A stretch of 64,000 nt of DNA from Dermatophagoides farinae (Eukaryota > Arthropoda > Arachnida > Sarcoptiformes > Pyroglyphidae), in contig NC_134679.1 in NCBI RefSeq assembly GCF_024713945.1, positions 4,221,001 to 4,285,000 of the forward strand, written 5' to 3'. A program made the translations under genes and the position numbers. Below, piece by piece: positions 13,261 to 25,500 of this stretch; position 1 is the stretch's first letter, and the number at the start of each line of letters is the position of its first letter. Below the pieces are notes generated by a model, which was given only the letters and a program-made list of their open reading frames with translations, had not been told where the DNA came from and made no database searches.

Positions 13261-13845
13261 ATCATGATTTTGTTACAGTGAATATGTTTTGTTTTTTTTT
13301 TTTTTTTTGACTATGTCAAATTATTTTGATTTTCATATCTATTTTTTGATAAATGTACATATATTTTTTTTTGAAAAATTTCACCAATTCATTTTACATT
13401 TACTAGATATAATTGATAATAAAAAAAAACTTCATAAATTCTCATAAAGTTGGTATGAATTGTTGTTGTTGTTGTTGTTTTTGTTTGATAGGCAATTTCG
13501 TCGAAGATTAATGATGATGAAAAAAAATTTGCTAATTAAATGTTTATTTTCAACAAAATTGGAATAATATCAAAACACTTACCATTCTTGTGAGTTGTAG
13601 TAAACTTATGTAAATAATAAGTGGCTTCTATTAAATTCTAATAAATTCCATGGAAACAGGAACAAATTGATTCCAGATTTTGTAAAATTTCTGATAAGAA
13701 TCAAATTGTATATATTATTGATTTGAAAGAGTAAGGCAATATCAATAATCAACTTTAATCCATCCATTCATTTTAAAGCTAAAATCCATCATCATAACCA
13801 TTTAAATATTTTACTTTACGCAGATATTTCCTCTATTAAATTATC
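13261..13845. other. Intergenic, otopetrin 3' flank
   Basis: AT-rich DNA with long T and A runs and a TTG run near 13460-13478. It probably holds the otopetrin 3' UTR (an AATAAA-like signal lies near 13418) and the promoter of the next gene. No gene is seen. Confidence 0.5.
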
Positions 13846-14270
13846 ATGATGAAAGTGAAATTAATTTCAATTTCCTTGACTTGTTTAGTAAACTTTATTC
13901 ATTTGGTAGCATCAAATCCACCAATACAAGCCCGAGAAAATTTTTGTCATGATGATTCCAAATGTCCAGGTTTTCAAATATGTGAAAATTATATCTGTCA
14001 AGATGTGGTATGACTCGATATATTGAATATAATTTGAATAGGTTTTCATTCATATTTTTTTTTTTTGCTTCATAGTCATTCAATCATACATCGAAACATG
14101 ATGGATTGGTGCTTGAAGGCACATTATTTTTATTGGTCGTCATCCTCGGAAGCATCTTAAATTGTGTTATTTATTGTTTTGCTTGTATTGGATGTTATCA
14201 TTGTTGTTGTGAAACACGAGCACCAAAATATCCTGTTCAAATAATACAGCCACATGGAGAAATGATTTAA
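13846..14270 (+). CDS. Small Cys-rich single-pass membrane protein (Shisa-like layout), two exons, 118 aa
   Basis: Too short for simple frame searches, but the model is clean. Exon 1 is 13846-14007, intron GTATGA..TTCATAG, exon 2 is 14076-14270, phase 0, with 119 codons. The N-terminus is a signal peptide (MMKVKLISISLTCLVNF). A short outer domain follows with four cysteines (FCHDDSKCPGFQICENYICQ), then one membrane helix (LVLEGTLFLLVVILGSIL). The tail starts with clustered cysteines (CVIYCFACIGCYHCCC), probably membrane-proximal and possibly palmitoylated, and ends in a Pro/Tyr tail (PKYPVQ). This layout is shared with Shisa, CYYR1 and WBP1-type proteins, but I see no specific signature, so the family call is only a resemblance. 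It is the first of three small membrane-protein genes on this strand. Confidence 0.7.
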
Positions 14271-14311
14271 ACAAGATAACTTTGAAATTTTCAATAATCG
14301 AAATGAATTTA

Positions 14312-14560
14312 TCATTTCACAAGTCTTATGGAATTGATCAAAATGTGGTCCAGGTAATACATTAATCTTTTTGGTTGCTGTTGTGATTATCGATTAAATA
14401 GCTGTTAATTGCTATAGTTACAAATTAAATAAAAAAAATTTGTTATTTGAAAGGATGATTTTTTTATACTTACAATTAATAATGATGATGATGATATGAT
14501 TTCATCAGTGACACTAACTGTAGCAATCAAAATTGTTGTTGCAATTGCGAATTTTTTCAT
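14312..14560 (-). CDS. Possible tiny secreted peptide, two exons, 50 aa
   Basis: On the minus strand an ATG at 14560 opens a 29-codon exon (14474-14560) that begins like a signal peptide (MKKFAIATTILIATVSVTDE) and ends at a consensus donor ATT|GTAAGT. A phase-0 acceptor (CAACAG) then allows a second exon at 14312-14377 coding QPKRLMYYLDHIL and ending at TGA. The only support is the coincidence of signal-like N-terminus, good donor and open second exon. It lies antisense to the intergenic gap between two small plus-strand membrane-protein genes. It could equally be chance. Confidence 0.25.
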
Positions 14561-14602
14561 AGTTTTACAACCATTCAAATTCTCATAGTTTCATATGATA
14601 AA

Positions 14603-15115
14603 ATGAACTCATTTGATTTTATCATTTTGGCCACAATAATAATCATTGGCCTAATGTTTATTTCCATAACAATTTGGTTTATATCATCATTATGGAAACA
14701 CTTTGTTCGTTCAAAACAAATGACGAAAATTTCGAATAATCCAAATAGTGAACAACAACATCACCAAACATCGAATGAAGAATCATATTGTAACAATCTT
14801 CATCTGCGGCGATTATCATTGAAAAATGTGATGGGTAAATCTATTCATCAGTTAAACAATCAAATTGATGATCATTATAGTTTGTATGGAGGATTGGATC
14901 AGCCATTTCAAATACCACGACCAAAATTAATTAAATTATCGATACGATCAACTAGTACGGCTACACCCGATTATGATATGACAGATGATGATGGTAACAA
15001 CAATAATCACATTATGGAGCGGCCATATAGTTATATTTTTCCAAATAATTATCCATCAAACAATAATGAATATCATAACAACAATAAACAACAATCCATA
15101 TCATCAAGATTTTGA
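14603..15115 (+). CDS. Small single-pass membrane protein, 170 aa
   Basis: A single-exon frame with a hydrophobic helix right at the N-terminus (FIILATIIIIGLMFISITIW), followed by a basic stretch (KHFVRSK) that marks it as a signal anchor with the rest cytoplasmic. The remaining about 130 residues are polar. They carry a moderately ordered central part (LHLRRLSLKNVMGKSIHQLN, then YSLYGGLDQPFQIPRPK) and an Asn/His/Asp-rich C-terminus. No known domain is recognised. It sits between two other small single-pass membrane-protein genes on the same strand. The frame stays open through non-repetitive sequence, which favours a real gene. Confidence 0.6.
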   Translation: MNSFDFIILATIIIIGLMFISITIWFISSLWKHFVRSKQMTKISNNPNSEQQHHQTSNEESYCNNLHLRRLSLKNVMGKSIHQLNNQIDDHYSLYGGLDQPFQIPRPKLIKLSIRSTSTATPDYDMTDDDGNNNNHIMERPYSYIFPNNYPSNNNEYHNNNKQQSISSRF

Positions 15116-15660
15116 TGATGACATTTTTTTTGTTGATAATTTTATTTTATTTTTCTCACAAATTAAGTCTATAAATTTCATCATTGTTTTTGCTTATCAA
15201 ATAAATAAATAAATCAAAATTAACGTTTATTATATCCTAAAGTAGTAGCTCGTAGCACACTATATGAAAGGCTCATTTGAGTCATCTTGTAAATACGAAT
15301 GCCATCATAAAAATGTTCGGTTCCTTTTTCATTTTAAACTATCACTTGTGAACACGTGATATTTGAAAAACGTATAAAGTTTTTTTTCTAATTCAAACGC
15401 AATGAGTTTTGAACAATCCACATTAATATTTTGATTTGATCAAGAATTACGTAATCAAAAATTCACTAAAAATAAAAAAGAAATCACTTATCTATTGTAA
15501 CCATTGGCAACAAAGACGTAATCTTTATACATTTTTTTTACATTTATTTTTGTCAATAACATTAATCATCAATTTAACTCAATCAAAATAACATTATTTT
15601 GAGTTAAAATTTTTCTACTCTATATCAATTGTTTTGAAATTAAATCAACCTAGATATATA
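15116..15660. other. Intergenic spacer
   Basis: An AATAAATAAAT signal near 15200-15215 probably ends the preceding gene's transcript. The rest is AT-rich with no supported frame and presumably carries the promoter of the next gene. Confidence 0.5.
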
Positions 15661-16089
15661 ATGGGATATTCAGCAAAATTTTCATCAATCATCGTGATGA
15701 TGATGTTGATGGCTTTTAACCCATCCATGGCGTTTGACGATGATGGTGTTGGAGTTCTGGCATCATTCTTATTTACCGCTATACCAATCGGATTTTTGAT
15801 ATTTTTCATCATTCTTTGTTGTAAAATTTCTCAATTGAATCGAAGACGACGAGCAGCTGCGAATGTAGTTGTTATAAATCGAAGACAAAATCAACAGCCA
15901 CAACCACAAATGATCAACAATTCGTTTTTGATCAATCCTGTGGGAGTAAATCCATATCCTCCTACACAAGCACCACCGGCCCCACCAGGTTTCATCCCAA
16001 CGAATTTTCCAATGCCTGTATCATCTCAAGGAACAGCAAATTGTCCACCACCACCATATTTTGAACAAGCATCAATGAATAAAGCTTAA
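15661..16089 (+). CDS. Small single-pass membrane protein with PPxY-type tail (Shisa/WBP1-like layout), 142 aa
   Basis: Single exon. The ATG at 15661 is chosen because it begins a signal peptide (MGYSAKFSSIIVMMMLMAF, likely cut after PSMA). A short acidic linker (FDDDGVG) leads into one membrane helix (VLASFLFTAIPIGFLIFFII) with CC at its inner edge and a basic stop-transfer (NRRRRAAA). The cytoplasmic tail is Pro/Gln/Asn-rich and holds a PPPPYFE motif, which fits the PPxY consensus bound by WW domains of Nedd4-type ubiquitin ligases. The same layout is seen in Shisa and WBP1/VOPP1 proteins, but the outer part is too short to be a Shisa Cys domain. An AATAAA at 16151-16156 probably ends the transcript. 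Its stop lies only 85 bp from that of the convergent PTRHD1 gene. Confidence 0.7.
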   Translation: MGYSAKFSSIIVMMMLMAFNPSMAFDDDGVGVLASFLFTAIPIGFLIFFIILCCKISQLNRRRRAAANVVVINRRQNQQPQPQMINNSFLINPVGVNPYPPTQAPPAPPGFIPTNFPMPVSSQGTANCPPPPYFEQASMNKA

Positions 16090-16174
16090 TTGTATCAATC
16101 AATGTTATAATTATACTGATATAATAATCTTTTTTTCATAATTGAATTTTAATAAAAAAAAACATTTTTCTAAA

Positions 16175-16642
16175 TCAACGAAAAAGTTTATAGTCTTTTA
16201 GCAATGGTCGAAGAATATCCCGGTCATAAGGCGCCGTTGCCAATGATGTAACAAAATTTTCGGGCTGTTCACGCCACACGTAGTGTTTTATTTTGCTGGC
16301 CGTCAACAATCCACTTGTTTTTAATATTTGTTCTTCGGATTCGGCTTTTAAAACCAATTTAGTCATACGATCCAAATTAGCCATATATTCTACAGTTTCT
16401 GGCTCATTCAAATATTTGTAAACAGCAGCTACTGATGCATGACAACCTTGACCTAAAATAAACAGATTTTAATCATAGATTATTATCATCCAATATAGGA
16501 AACAAAACAAAAAAGATTCATTTATTAAAAAAAAAATCAGATCAAATCAAAGTGAAAGAATCGAATACAAACCAATTAGAGCACCGGTTGGCCATTTTAA
16601 ATCACCTCTTACAATGACATATTGTACTATATTATTGGCCAT
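16175..16642 (-). CDS. PTRHD1: PTRHD1, peptidyl-tRNA hydrolase domain protein, two exons, 115 aa
   Basis: PTRHD1 belongs to the Pth2 fold family related to archaeal/eukaryotic peptidyl-tRNA hydrolase 2; its cellular job is poorly defined. Exon 1 is 16573-16642 and exon 2 is 16175-16452, joined G|GTTTGT..TTTTAG|GT in phase 1. Family signatures are clear: VQYVIVRGDLKWPTGALIGQ then GCHAS, the middle MTKLVLKAESEEQILK, and the C-terminal half WREQPENFVTSLATAPYDRD ending in LLKDYKLFR. The length matches the family (human about 140 aa with a longer N-terminus). The ATG is followed directly by the conserved strand, so the start is firm. It is head to head with YJU2 across about 250 bp. Confidence 0.93.
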
Positions 16643-16894
16643 CTTATTCGATATACTAATTGTCAATTTAAAGGACGGTAATTAACGCGAAATAATAATG
16701 AAAAAAATTTTGAAAGATTTTCAATTCATCAAAACTTTCACATGTTGACGAATTAGTTTACTATCGATTGTGAACAATCGATTTGTTTTTGCGTCATGTA
16801 AAACAGCTGATGGTTTTGGAAGAATTTTAGAATCCATTATAATACGCTAATTTTGATTATTTTCAAGAGAATTTCAAATTAATTTGAAAGCAAA
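16643..16894. promoter_or_regulatory. Shared divergent promoter region of PTRHD1 and YJU2
   Basis: The two start codons are 252 bp apart on opposite strands, so both promoters must lie in or near this interval. No TATA box is obvious. The interval contains AATCGATT/GATTGT-type AT-rich words and a CAGCTG E-box within AAACAGCTGATGG near 16802-16807. Assignment is by position only. Confidence 0.6.
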
Positions 16895-17919
16895 ATGTCT
16901 GAAAGAAAAGTTTTAAATGTAAGTAAAATTTTTAATTTTATCTAATTTGTATTAATCATTTTAATTTTTGTTATAAAAAGAAATATTATCCACCTGATTT
17001 TGACCCATCGAAAATCCCACGTTTACGTCTGCCTAAAAATCGCCAATACACCGTACGAATTATGGCACCATGTAATATGCGATGTAACACCTGTGGAGAT
17101 TATATTGCACGTGGAAAAAAATTTAATGCTCGCAAAGAAACGGTTGATAATGAAGAATATCTTGGCCTAAAAGTATTTCGTTTTTATTTTAAATGTCCAC
17201 GATGTATGCAAGAAATAACATTTAAAACGGACCCTAAAAGCTATGACTATACTGTCGAACATGGTGCCACACCTAATTTTAAAGCTTTAAAATTGGCCGA
17301 ACAACAAGCGATCGAAGAGCAGAAAGAAAAAGAAGAAGAGGAACGATTAAATCCAATGAAAATGTTGGAGAATCGAACGAAAGCATCACGTCGAGAAATG
17401 GAAAATCTTGAAGCCCTTGAAGACATAAAAGAAATGAATCAACGTGAAGTGGCCATCAATTATGATGAATTATTGCGGAAAAAGAAAGAAGATTTAGAAC
17501 AGGAATTAAAACGACAAGAAGCCGAAGATGAAATGTTTATCAAATTAATCTTTCACCATAAAGAAACTGACTGTGCTGATGAGCATGGCGAAAGTGAAGA
17601 AGTCATTGAAGAAATTGATGAAACAGAACCGAATTCATCTTCCTGCAATGAAATATCATCGATTCAAAATGAACAACAAAGGCCAATTTGTACGGATATT
17701 TTGGCAACAGCAACAACAAGCCATGAAGACCAAATCAAATCAATCAACAATAAAAATAAACGAAAGCTAATACAAAAAATGATAGTTGTCAAAAAAAAAG
17801 TGAAAGTTGACGATGATGATGATGATGATCAACTACAATCAAAGAACAATACATCAAATTCGACGAAATCTAATGTCATCACATCACTATGTGATTATTC
17901 GGGTAGTGATTCTGATTAA
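16895..17919 (+). CDS. YJU2: Splicing factor YJU2 (CCDC94/CWC16), two exons, 320 aa
   Basis: YJU2 joins the spliceosome with the NineTeen/Prp19 complex and helps the first (branching) step of splicing in the nucleus. Exon 1 (16895-16918) codes MSERKVLN, exon 2 runs 16981-17919, phase 0. The family hallmarks are all present: the N-terminal [20 protein letters not shown], then [12 protein letters not shown] and FYFKCPRC, the four zinc-binding cysteines (C43, C46, C80, C83), and [19 protein letters not shown] charged coiled coil follows (about residues 95-190, including [18 protein letters not shown]). The tail is lysine-rich with a poly-Asp run and ends in GSDSD, typical of the family. An AATAAA at 17960-17965 is the probable poly(A) signal. 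Confidence 0.95.
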
Positions 17920-19500
17920 AAAACGCTATTTTTGGCCATATTTTTTTATTATTAGATTGAATAAAATTTTATAATGATAATTATGTACGAAATCAGTTCA
18001 ACATCATGCATCATTGAGTTTTGTGAAAAAAAAAGGATTTTTTGCTCGTAAAAATTAGGCAAAAAGTGTTGATACAAAATTGTGATGTAATATATCAACA
18101 GAAACAATAGCAGAAAAAATTTTTGTTCATTTGAATTGAATAAATGAAAATTTGTTACGTTGTCTAATGATGTCCATTTCGAATTTTTGGTTATTTTTCA
18201 AATATATTCGATAAATCATAACATTGATTTGTGATTTTTTAATGATTAAATTTATTTTGATTTGATTGATTTGATTATCAATGATCCACTAAACAAAAAG
18301 ATAAAATAAACTTTGCTGTGAATGATGTGATGTGAATATCATTCATTAACTATGCACGCGATCGATCAAAAAAAAAAAAAAACGCAAAACCATCATGAAT
18401 GAGAAAAAAAATCTCAGCATAAAAATTTGCGTGAATGTCGACAATCTTTATTACAACCATCAAGTTTAGTTGATCCGCTTTCAAATATTAAAAACATTGT
18501 ATTGAATGATTTTTTCCAAATGGACAATGTATGAATTCAAATTAAAATTTATTTAATCTCATATTTTTTATCATCATCATCATCATCCGATAATTGTCAA
18601 CCGATAATTTCTTGAACTTATTTTTTTATTGATTATTTAATACGATTCGCACTGCTCGTGTATGTATAATACATGTATGCATTGAATGAATGAAACCTGT
18701 TTAATTGTGAAAAAAGCGACTCAAAACAACAAAACACTGATCCAAAAGGAATTGGAAGAAAAAAAAGAGCAAAAGAGAAATCCTTGCTTGCCATTTGGAC
18801 GATGATGTTAGAAAGAAAAATCGAAAATCATGAAAGAGAAATTATCATCATGTTCCTTTCATTTATATCTTCAGATGGTTCATGATTCAATGTTTAATTG
18901 TAAATGTGTGTGCATATATGAAAATACATTCTCCCTTTATAGCCGAAAAAAAAACACATTTCGACATTGGTGCCTTTCGTTTGTATTGATTTTTCATTTT
19001 ATATACTTTTCTTATATATTCTCTCCACGAATCGGCTTTTGTTACCTTTGCATATATTGTATATATCGCGATTGAAAATGAAATGAAATAATCCATTCCA
19101 ATTTATTTTTTCTTCGATTCCCATCCACCAATGACCATCATCATCATCATCATGAAGAATGTCGATTACAATTTCGACAAATCATGGCTTTTCTCATTCA
19201 TTGTTGTTTGTTAAATAGATTAATCCACTTTATTTGCATTGATAAAAATTCAAGAAAAAAAATGAATAAATCTGATTTCAATTCATATCAAACGAAATAA
19301 AAAAATCGATTCTACTATGATGATAACGATAATGATTATTTTTAATTTGATAATTTTTTCCCAATACTAAATTATTCATTATAATATTTGAATTTTTTTA
19401 CTTTCATTGTAAATTTTGTTTTTCCTGAATTTATTGTCAATTCATTTTACATGCGGAAATATCAACATCATCGTTGAACCAACACCATAATATCATCACA
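17920..19500. other. Intergenic, no gene seen
   Basis: The YJU2 poly(A) signal lies at the left end; the rest is AT-rich with GAT/ATC repeats (around 18570-18590 and 19135-19155). Open frames at about 18830-19096 exist on both strands, but they translate to Phe/Cys/Tyr-rich sequence without a domain and are judged spurious. Confidence 0.5.
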
Positions 19501-22500
19501 ATGATCAAAATCATCACCAACATAATCATCATTGGATTTTGTATCCATACTACATTTGGTAAGTTTATTTGTCCCTTGTTTTTGTTCCTTGTTATTATAG
19601 AAGGTTGTATGTTTTTTTTTCTCCAAAAAGTTGATTGATTTTTTTTTCTTTTATTTCTTTTTTAATCATCTCTGATGATGATGATGATAAAATGGCAATT
19701 ACAATAAGGTCATCATAGTTTTCCCTGAAGGAATCATTGAAAAAAATGGCATAATTTTTTTGTTTTTGTTTTGTATTCGGTTTAATTTTTTTTTTATTTG
19801 AAAATATATTGCACACATTAGTGAGGGAAAGAGTGAGTAAGGTCAATAAAAAAAAAATTTTAATTTCAGGATCAATGTTATAAGCGGAAAAAAAATCATA
19901 AACATTCACCAATATCATCTTTACCATTTTTTTTATTGTTTGTCTTGTACATTTGTTTTTGCTTGTTTCATTAATATAAAGCTTTATATGGTGCATTCGG
20001 TTATTGTTAGCATATCCTCTTGTTCATCTATTAGAAAGATTTTTCCATATTTCTCATTGCGTATGATAACCGCATGAATTTACAATTGAGCACTAGCCAA
20101 TGAACGATCCATTTATGATAATATAAATGAAAAATGAAGAGCAATGAAATTTTTTTTCCCGTTGTTTATCCGATTCGATTATAATGATTATATGATGTTT
20201 TGATATTTAAGATTTTTTTTTAAATCCATATTCATCCTACTTGTTGCATGTCATCATCATCATCATCATCATGTTACATCATTGAATTGTTGTCAATAGT
20301 AATAACTTGATCCATATAATCATTTGTTCATCATAATATGATCATTTATTAGAATAATCGTGTTTTGATTGAAATTCGTGCTATACGATTTTTTTTTTGT
20401 TTTATGAATGAGGAAAATAGACTATGAACTTTGATTTAGTTTTTGTGTTTTTGAAAATTTTTTTCTTTTGACCGAAAAAAGTTTATTTGCTGTTAGAATT
20501 GATTATTTTCCATCAATTGTGATGGTGATGAGCAACAAAAAAAAAACAACAATAGTTGATTAACCTGAGTAGATGATGATGCTTTTTATAATTTTTCCAT
20601 AAAATCATAATATGTAATGGGTGTGAGTGTATAATTAATTTTTACACCTTGATTTTGCAATAATGAAGATTTTTTTTTTGACTCATCCATTTAATATTTA
20701 TGATGATGACTAAATTTAGTTTAAATATAGCTATGTATATCTTTCATTGATTAATAATGTTCACACAGAGTGGTAGGAGTCGTGATCTTGAAATTTTTTT
20801 ATACCAATGTATATGAGAAACCATAATATCACATTGGCACGAATATTCACTTTTCAGATAAAATTAGGATTTTTCTCCACTTTTCTCTTGTACCTTCTTC
20901 TTCTATATTCAATTAGCGAGAAAAAAAAACGATGGAATTTTCAAGGTATACATCCTTTTTTAATGAAATTTTTTTTTATCAGAAATCAATTGTCAACAAT
21001 ATTTATATATTATGATTAATTCATTCAAATAAAATGTGGTCTTTTATGTTTGTATTTTTTTTTCATTCAAAAGAAAAAACGAAAAATTTTTTGTCACCAC
21101 AATCCATATGATCTTGACATACAAACTTTTGATTTTTTTTCTTTCATTTGCCTGTTTCTTTTCAATTTTTCTTTTTTTTTTACTTGAAAATTGGATTTTT
21201 TCCTTTTCGAAAAAAAATTATATGCAATCATCATCCATCTTTCTATTGTTCACCATTTTTTTTTGTTTGTTGTCATTCATCAATCATAATCAATTATATT
21301 TTATTATTTGTTGGACACAATTTATCATCATCATCATTTATTATTAGTTTCCGTACTATCGGTTCGAGGTGAAGAAAAAAAAATGCCAGATTTATTCGAT
21401 TGAATTATCAACGTTAAAGCATGGGGTTTTTTCAACCTTCTTCATGTCTGCATTCATATATTCCAATATTTATGATAATAATAACTATATATAAGATTCA
21501 CATAAGAATAGCACATGGATCAATTCATATCGGAAGACGATACATATGTGAATGTCTAATTTGATTGTGATCAACACACATCAAAAAAAAAAAAAAAAAA
21601 AATAGTCGTTCATCACCATTGTGGCTATAATCATCTTGTCATTTTTTTTCGTTGTTTAGCTGACCATTCATACATTATTATGAATCTTTCACTATTTCCA
21701 CTTTCACTTTTCCAATGTTTTCCTTTTATTCGTAGCCATTATTTTCTCAAAGATTCAAACATTATGATTGTTTGTGTGTGTGTGTGTGATATCATACAAT
21801 ATTTAAGATAGACTAAAGATTTTTTCTTTCATTTAATGATAATTAAAATCTGACATGCGATCTCATCATCATCATCATCATTTTGCTGACAATAAACAAG
21901 TTAGGTTGTTTTTGTTCATAATTTATTTCTTCTTATCATCTCATTGCTTGTTAAATCAATGTTTTTTCTTCTCGTTTTTTTTCGTTTTCGATGATTGTGT
22001 TTTTGAAAGCAACAGCAAAAAAAAAATTCACACAAATCATCATATTCGATGAAAATGGAATACGTTTCGGTAAATCTAAAGTCTTGCCTTATATTATTTT
22101 CTATACATTTTGTTGCTCGTATGTTTATGATGATAATGATAATATCCAATGTCCATCTATGTTGAAGATGGTGGTGATGATGATGATGTTGATGATGAAC
22201 AAATTATTTTTGATTTCTTTTTTTTCATATCATAATCGTTGTTTGATGACACGGAAGCGTCAAGTTGTGAATGTTCACATGAGATCCGATACTGGAACTT
22301 ATTTTTTTTAACGGTCTGTCATTATATATTTATTAATGACAAAAAAAATTCTTGTAACAAAATTTTTTATCCATATTTGCCGTATTGGTTTAAATGAGCA
22401 TCGATTGGTGATCTAATTTTGTTTTTTTGTTTTTGTTTTTGTTTTTGTTGTTGTTGTTGTCGTGTTTGTTGCCCTTTTTAATTTTTTCATAACAAGTTTG

Positions 22501-25500
22501 ACTCTGTTTGTATTTCGATTGATCATCATGTGTATTAATTTTGACGTTTTTGGCCTGAACAAATAAGTTGTTTTTGTTTTGTTTTGTTTTGAACTCATGA
22601 CAATTTATACATACATGATTTTTTTTTTGACAGGCAATTTTTTTTCTATTTGACTTACCCTGTATGTGTTCAATGTACAAATGTATACATTATTCAAATC
22701 AAATCAAGATTCGACAATCCAATGATAGTATAGTGTATATGAAAAAAAAAGAAAAATATCAATCAATGATGAATTGTACACTTAAGCTTGCTGTTAAGAA
22801 TCGTAAGATTCCAATGTTTCATTGTTTGTGTTCATGAGATAATGTAAATATTTCAATCTCTTACTTTGAATAATTTTATTCAGTTCGTGGTCAAAAAAAA
22901 AAAAAAAAATTCCCAACCCTAAAGGGTTTTCCTATTTACTTAAAACATGTCATGTTTGATCTTTAACTTTCTGCTTGTTTTTTTTGTAGTTGTTTGTGTT
23001 TACACAGCATTCGAATCGATCTATCCATCAATCATTCAATTAAATAATCATGATAAACTAACCAACATATGTATAAATAATAATGATAATCATCATAAGT
23101 TTAGATACGAATGATAATTATTTCATTGATATACATAGATAACTAACGACAAATTCAAACAACAGCAAAAAAAACAAATTTCGACAGACATAGGCGAAAA
23201 CTGAATAGAAAATCTATTTTTTTTTCAATCCTACATATTATGGAAATGGTCATTTTTTCCCCATCTCTCCTATTGGCTTGACCATGATGACTGAAAATTG
23301 AATTAAATGATAAAAAACAGATTTTTTTCTCTTTTTCACCATTGCTTTTGTCTGTATGATTGTGAAATGAATCATACACACACACACACACAGAAAAAAA
23401 TGGTAATAGATGTGAAAAGAATTTTTTAAACAAAACATAATTTCAATGAATGGATGAAAATTTTAGTTTTTTTGGATTTTTGAAAAAAAGTTGTTTCATA
23501 TCACAGTTTTTTTTTGACATTCTCAGAATGCTATTCGTATTTTAATCCAAATACAAATGTATTAATCATCATAAAGTATAGTTGTATAGTCTGACCAATG
23601 AAATTTTCATTTGTACTCTTTCAAAATATAAATTATCATTTCATCAAATTATGAATCCATGTATGTGTGGAGATTTGTAGTTGACTATAGCGTTTTTTTT
23701 GTTGTCCTTGAATTTTTTTTGGATCTATTTCTTAGGAGATAATTTAATTGAAAAAGGTGTGATTCCAAAATTGAATTTTTAAAAAATTTATTCTTTATTT
23801 TTTCATAATGATATTTGAATAATTCATATTATTTCAAATATAGCCACCAATTCCAAATTGGCCGTTGATCATAGACAAATAAGAAATTCATCCATAGGTG
23901 AGTGTGTTTCATTATGACAAGAATTAATAAAATTCATCATTTTTTTTGAACATTTTGACGGTATTCAGGTAGCTCATCATCAAACCACCCAAGATATCAG
24001 CCAATAATATTAGTCGAAAGGAATCGATTATTAATAGGTGATAGTTTCATCATAAATAATAACAGTCAAAATCAACAAATTCCAGCATCAAATCCACCAA
24101 CTACGGCATCCATAATTCCAAAACATTTACAATTACGTCGTCAGCCGTCTACGACCACTTCCATTGACAACGAAAATGAAAATTTAGTAGTAATGACAAC
24201 GCCTACGTATAGGAAATTAAAATTCAAACGTCCACATCTTCATCATCATAATCGTCAACATCTTAGCCAAATAATAAATTCAAATATAACATCATCACGA
24301 CGACCATCGTTTCAAGAAATAATTTTACCACAAAATCATCTAATAACAAGTAATGAAGAAATCATCGTTCCGAATGACAACGAAAATGGCGTTGTTGATG
24401 ATGGAAAAGACAAAAACAAAAAAACTGCAACCATGGTCACAGCCAAATATGTCTCGCCATCACTTAATATAATGTCACCGGCAATACCATCACCATCTTT
24501 TCTAAATTTTTATGGTCCTTCAATGTTACAGATAAGCCGTATGAAGATCGCCCGCCATCGTCAGCATCACAATCGAAGGGTTATAGCCAAACGTAAACGA
24601 GTTGTACTGAAACATATGAAATTAAAGCCAAATCCTACAATTCCCATTCCTAACCGGACTAATAACAGTGTTACAGATAGAGTTAACGTCATTCCGAATG
24701 AAAATAATGAAATCCGAGATCCACGACCACAATCCACTGAAACAACAATCAATATAATTGAAGCAACACCATTGATCGGAGTAGATAATAACCAATTGAC
24801 CCTTGCAGTTCGTCCACTATTTGCTGAAAATGAAGAATTTGATATTCTTCGAAATGGTAATGATTCATTATGATGATTGTGATAAATTTATGAATTTTAA
24901 TATTTACATTCATTTTTAGATATTTCTAAATCAAACACAGCTGCCAAACATCTTCGACGATCATTGCCCAATTTTCTTCCATCGAATATTTCATCGGCTT
25001 TTCAAAGCCCACCAAATTTCCGTATTCAATCAGCTAGTTTTGGGCGACCAGCACCAAAACCATCATCATATCATTGGTCATATAGTGCTCCAATTAATCT
25101 AACAAGTCGATATAAAGCGAAATCGTTGTCAACAATTACATCGGAACATTTACAGCCTCAGTCATTTACATTAAACAATGATCAACCATTTCAGTCATTC
25201 ATTACACATTCGACAACTAGAAAATTTTCAACAGCCGTAACACCAAGGACAAATGTGCCTGTTACTTCCATGAATTTTCATCATCATCAACATAACAGAA
25301 ATCAACCATTCGATTTATCATATGGTGCAAGGCCGGTGATGTCGGCACCAAGAAAGCCAAATACAAACAATGCGATTGTTGCGCAACAACAATTTATTTC
25401 CACTCCATTGATGACAAATACAACTTCTACAACAATAACAAGAAGGACGACAACGACAACAACAACACCAGCACCAATTTCAATAACTTCATTTTCAAGA

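Noticed and set aside
18830-19096. Opposing 69-81 codon frames
   Set aside because: Phe/Cys/Tyr-rich translations of AT-rich DNA without start context or domain.
20807-22311. Chain of hydrophobic frames inside the chitin deacetylase first intron
   Set aside because: They are poly-Phe/Ile/Lys translations of T- and A-runs; none fits as an exon in phase with exon 1 and exon 2.
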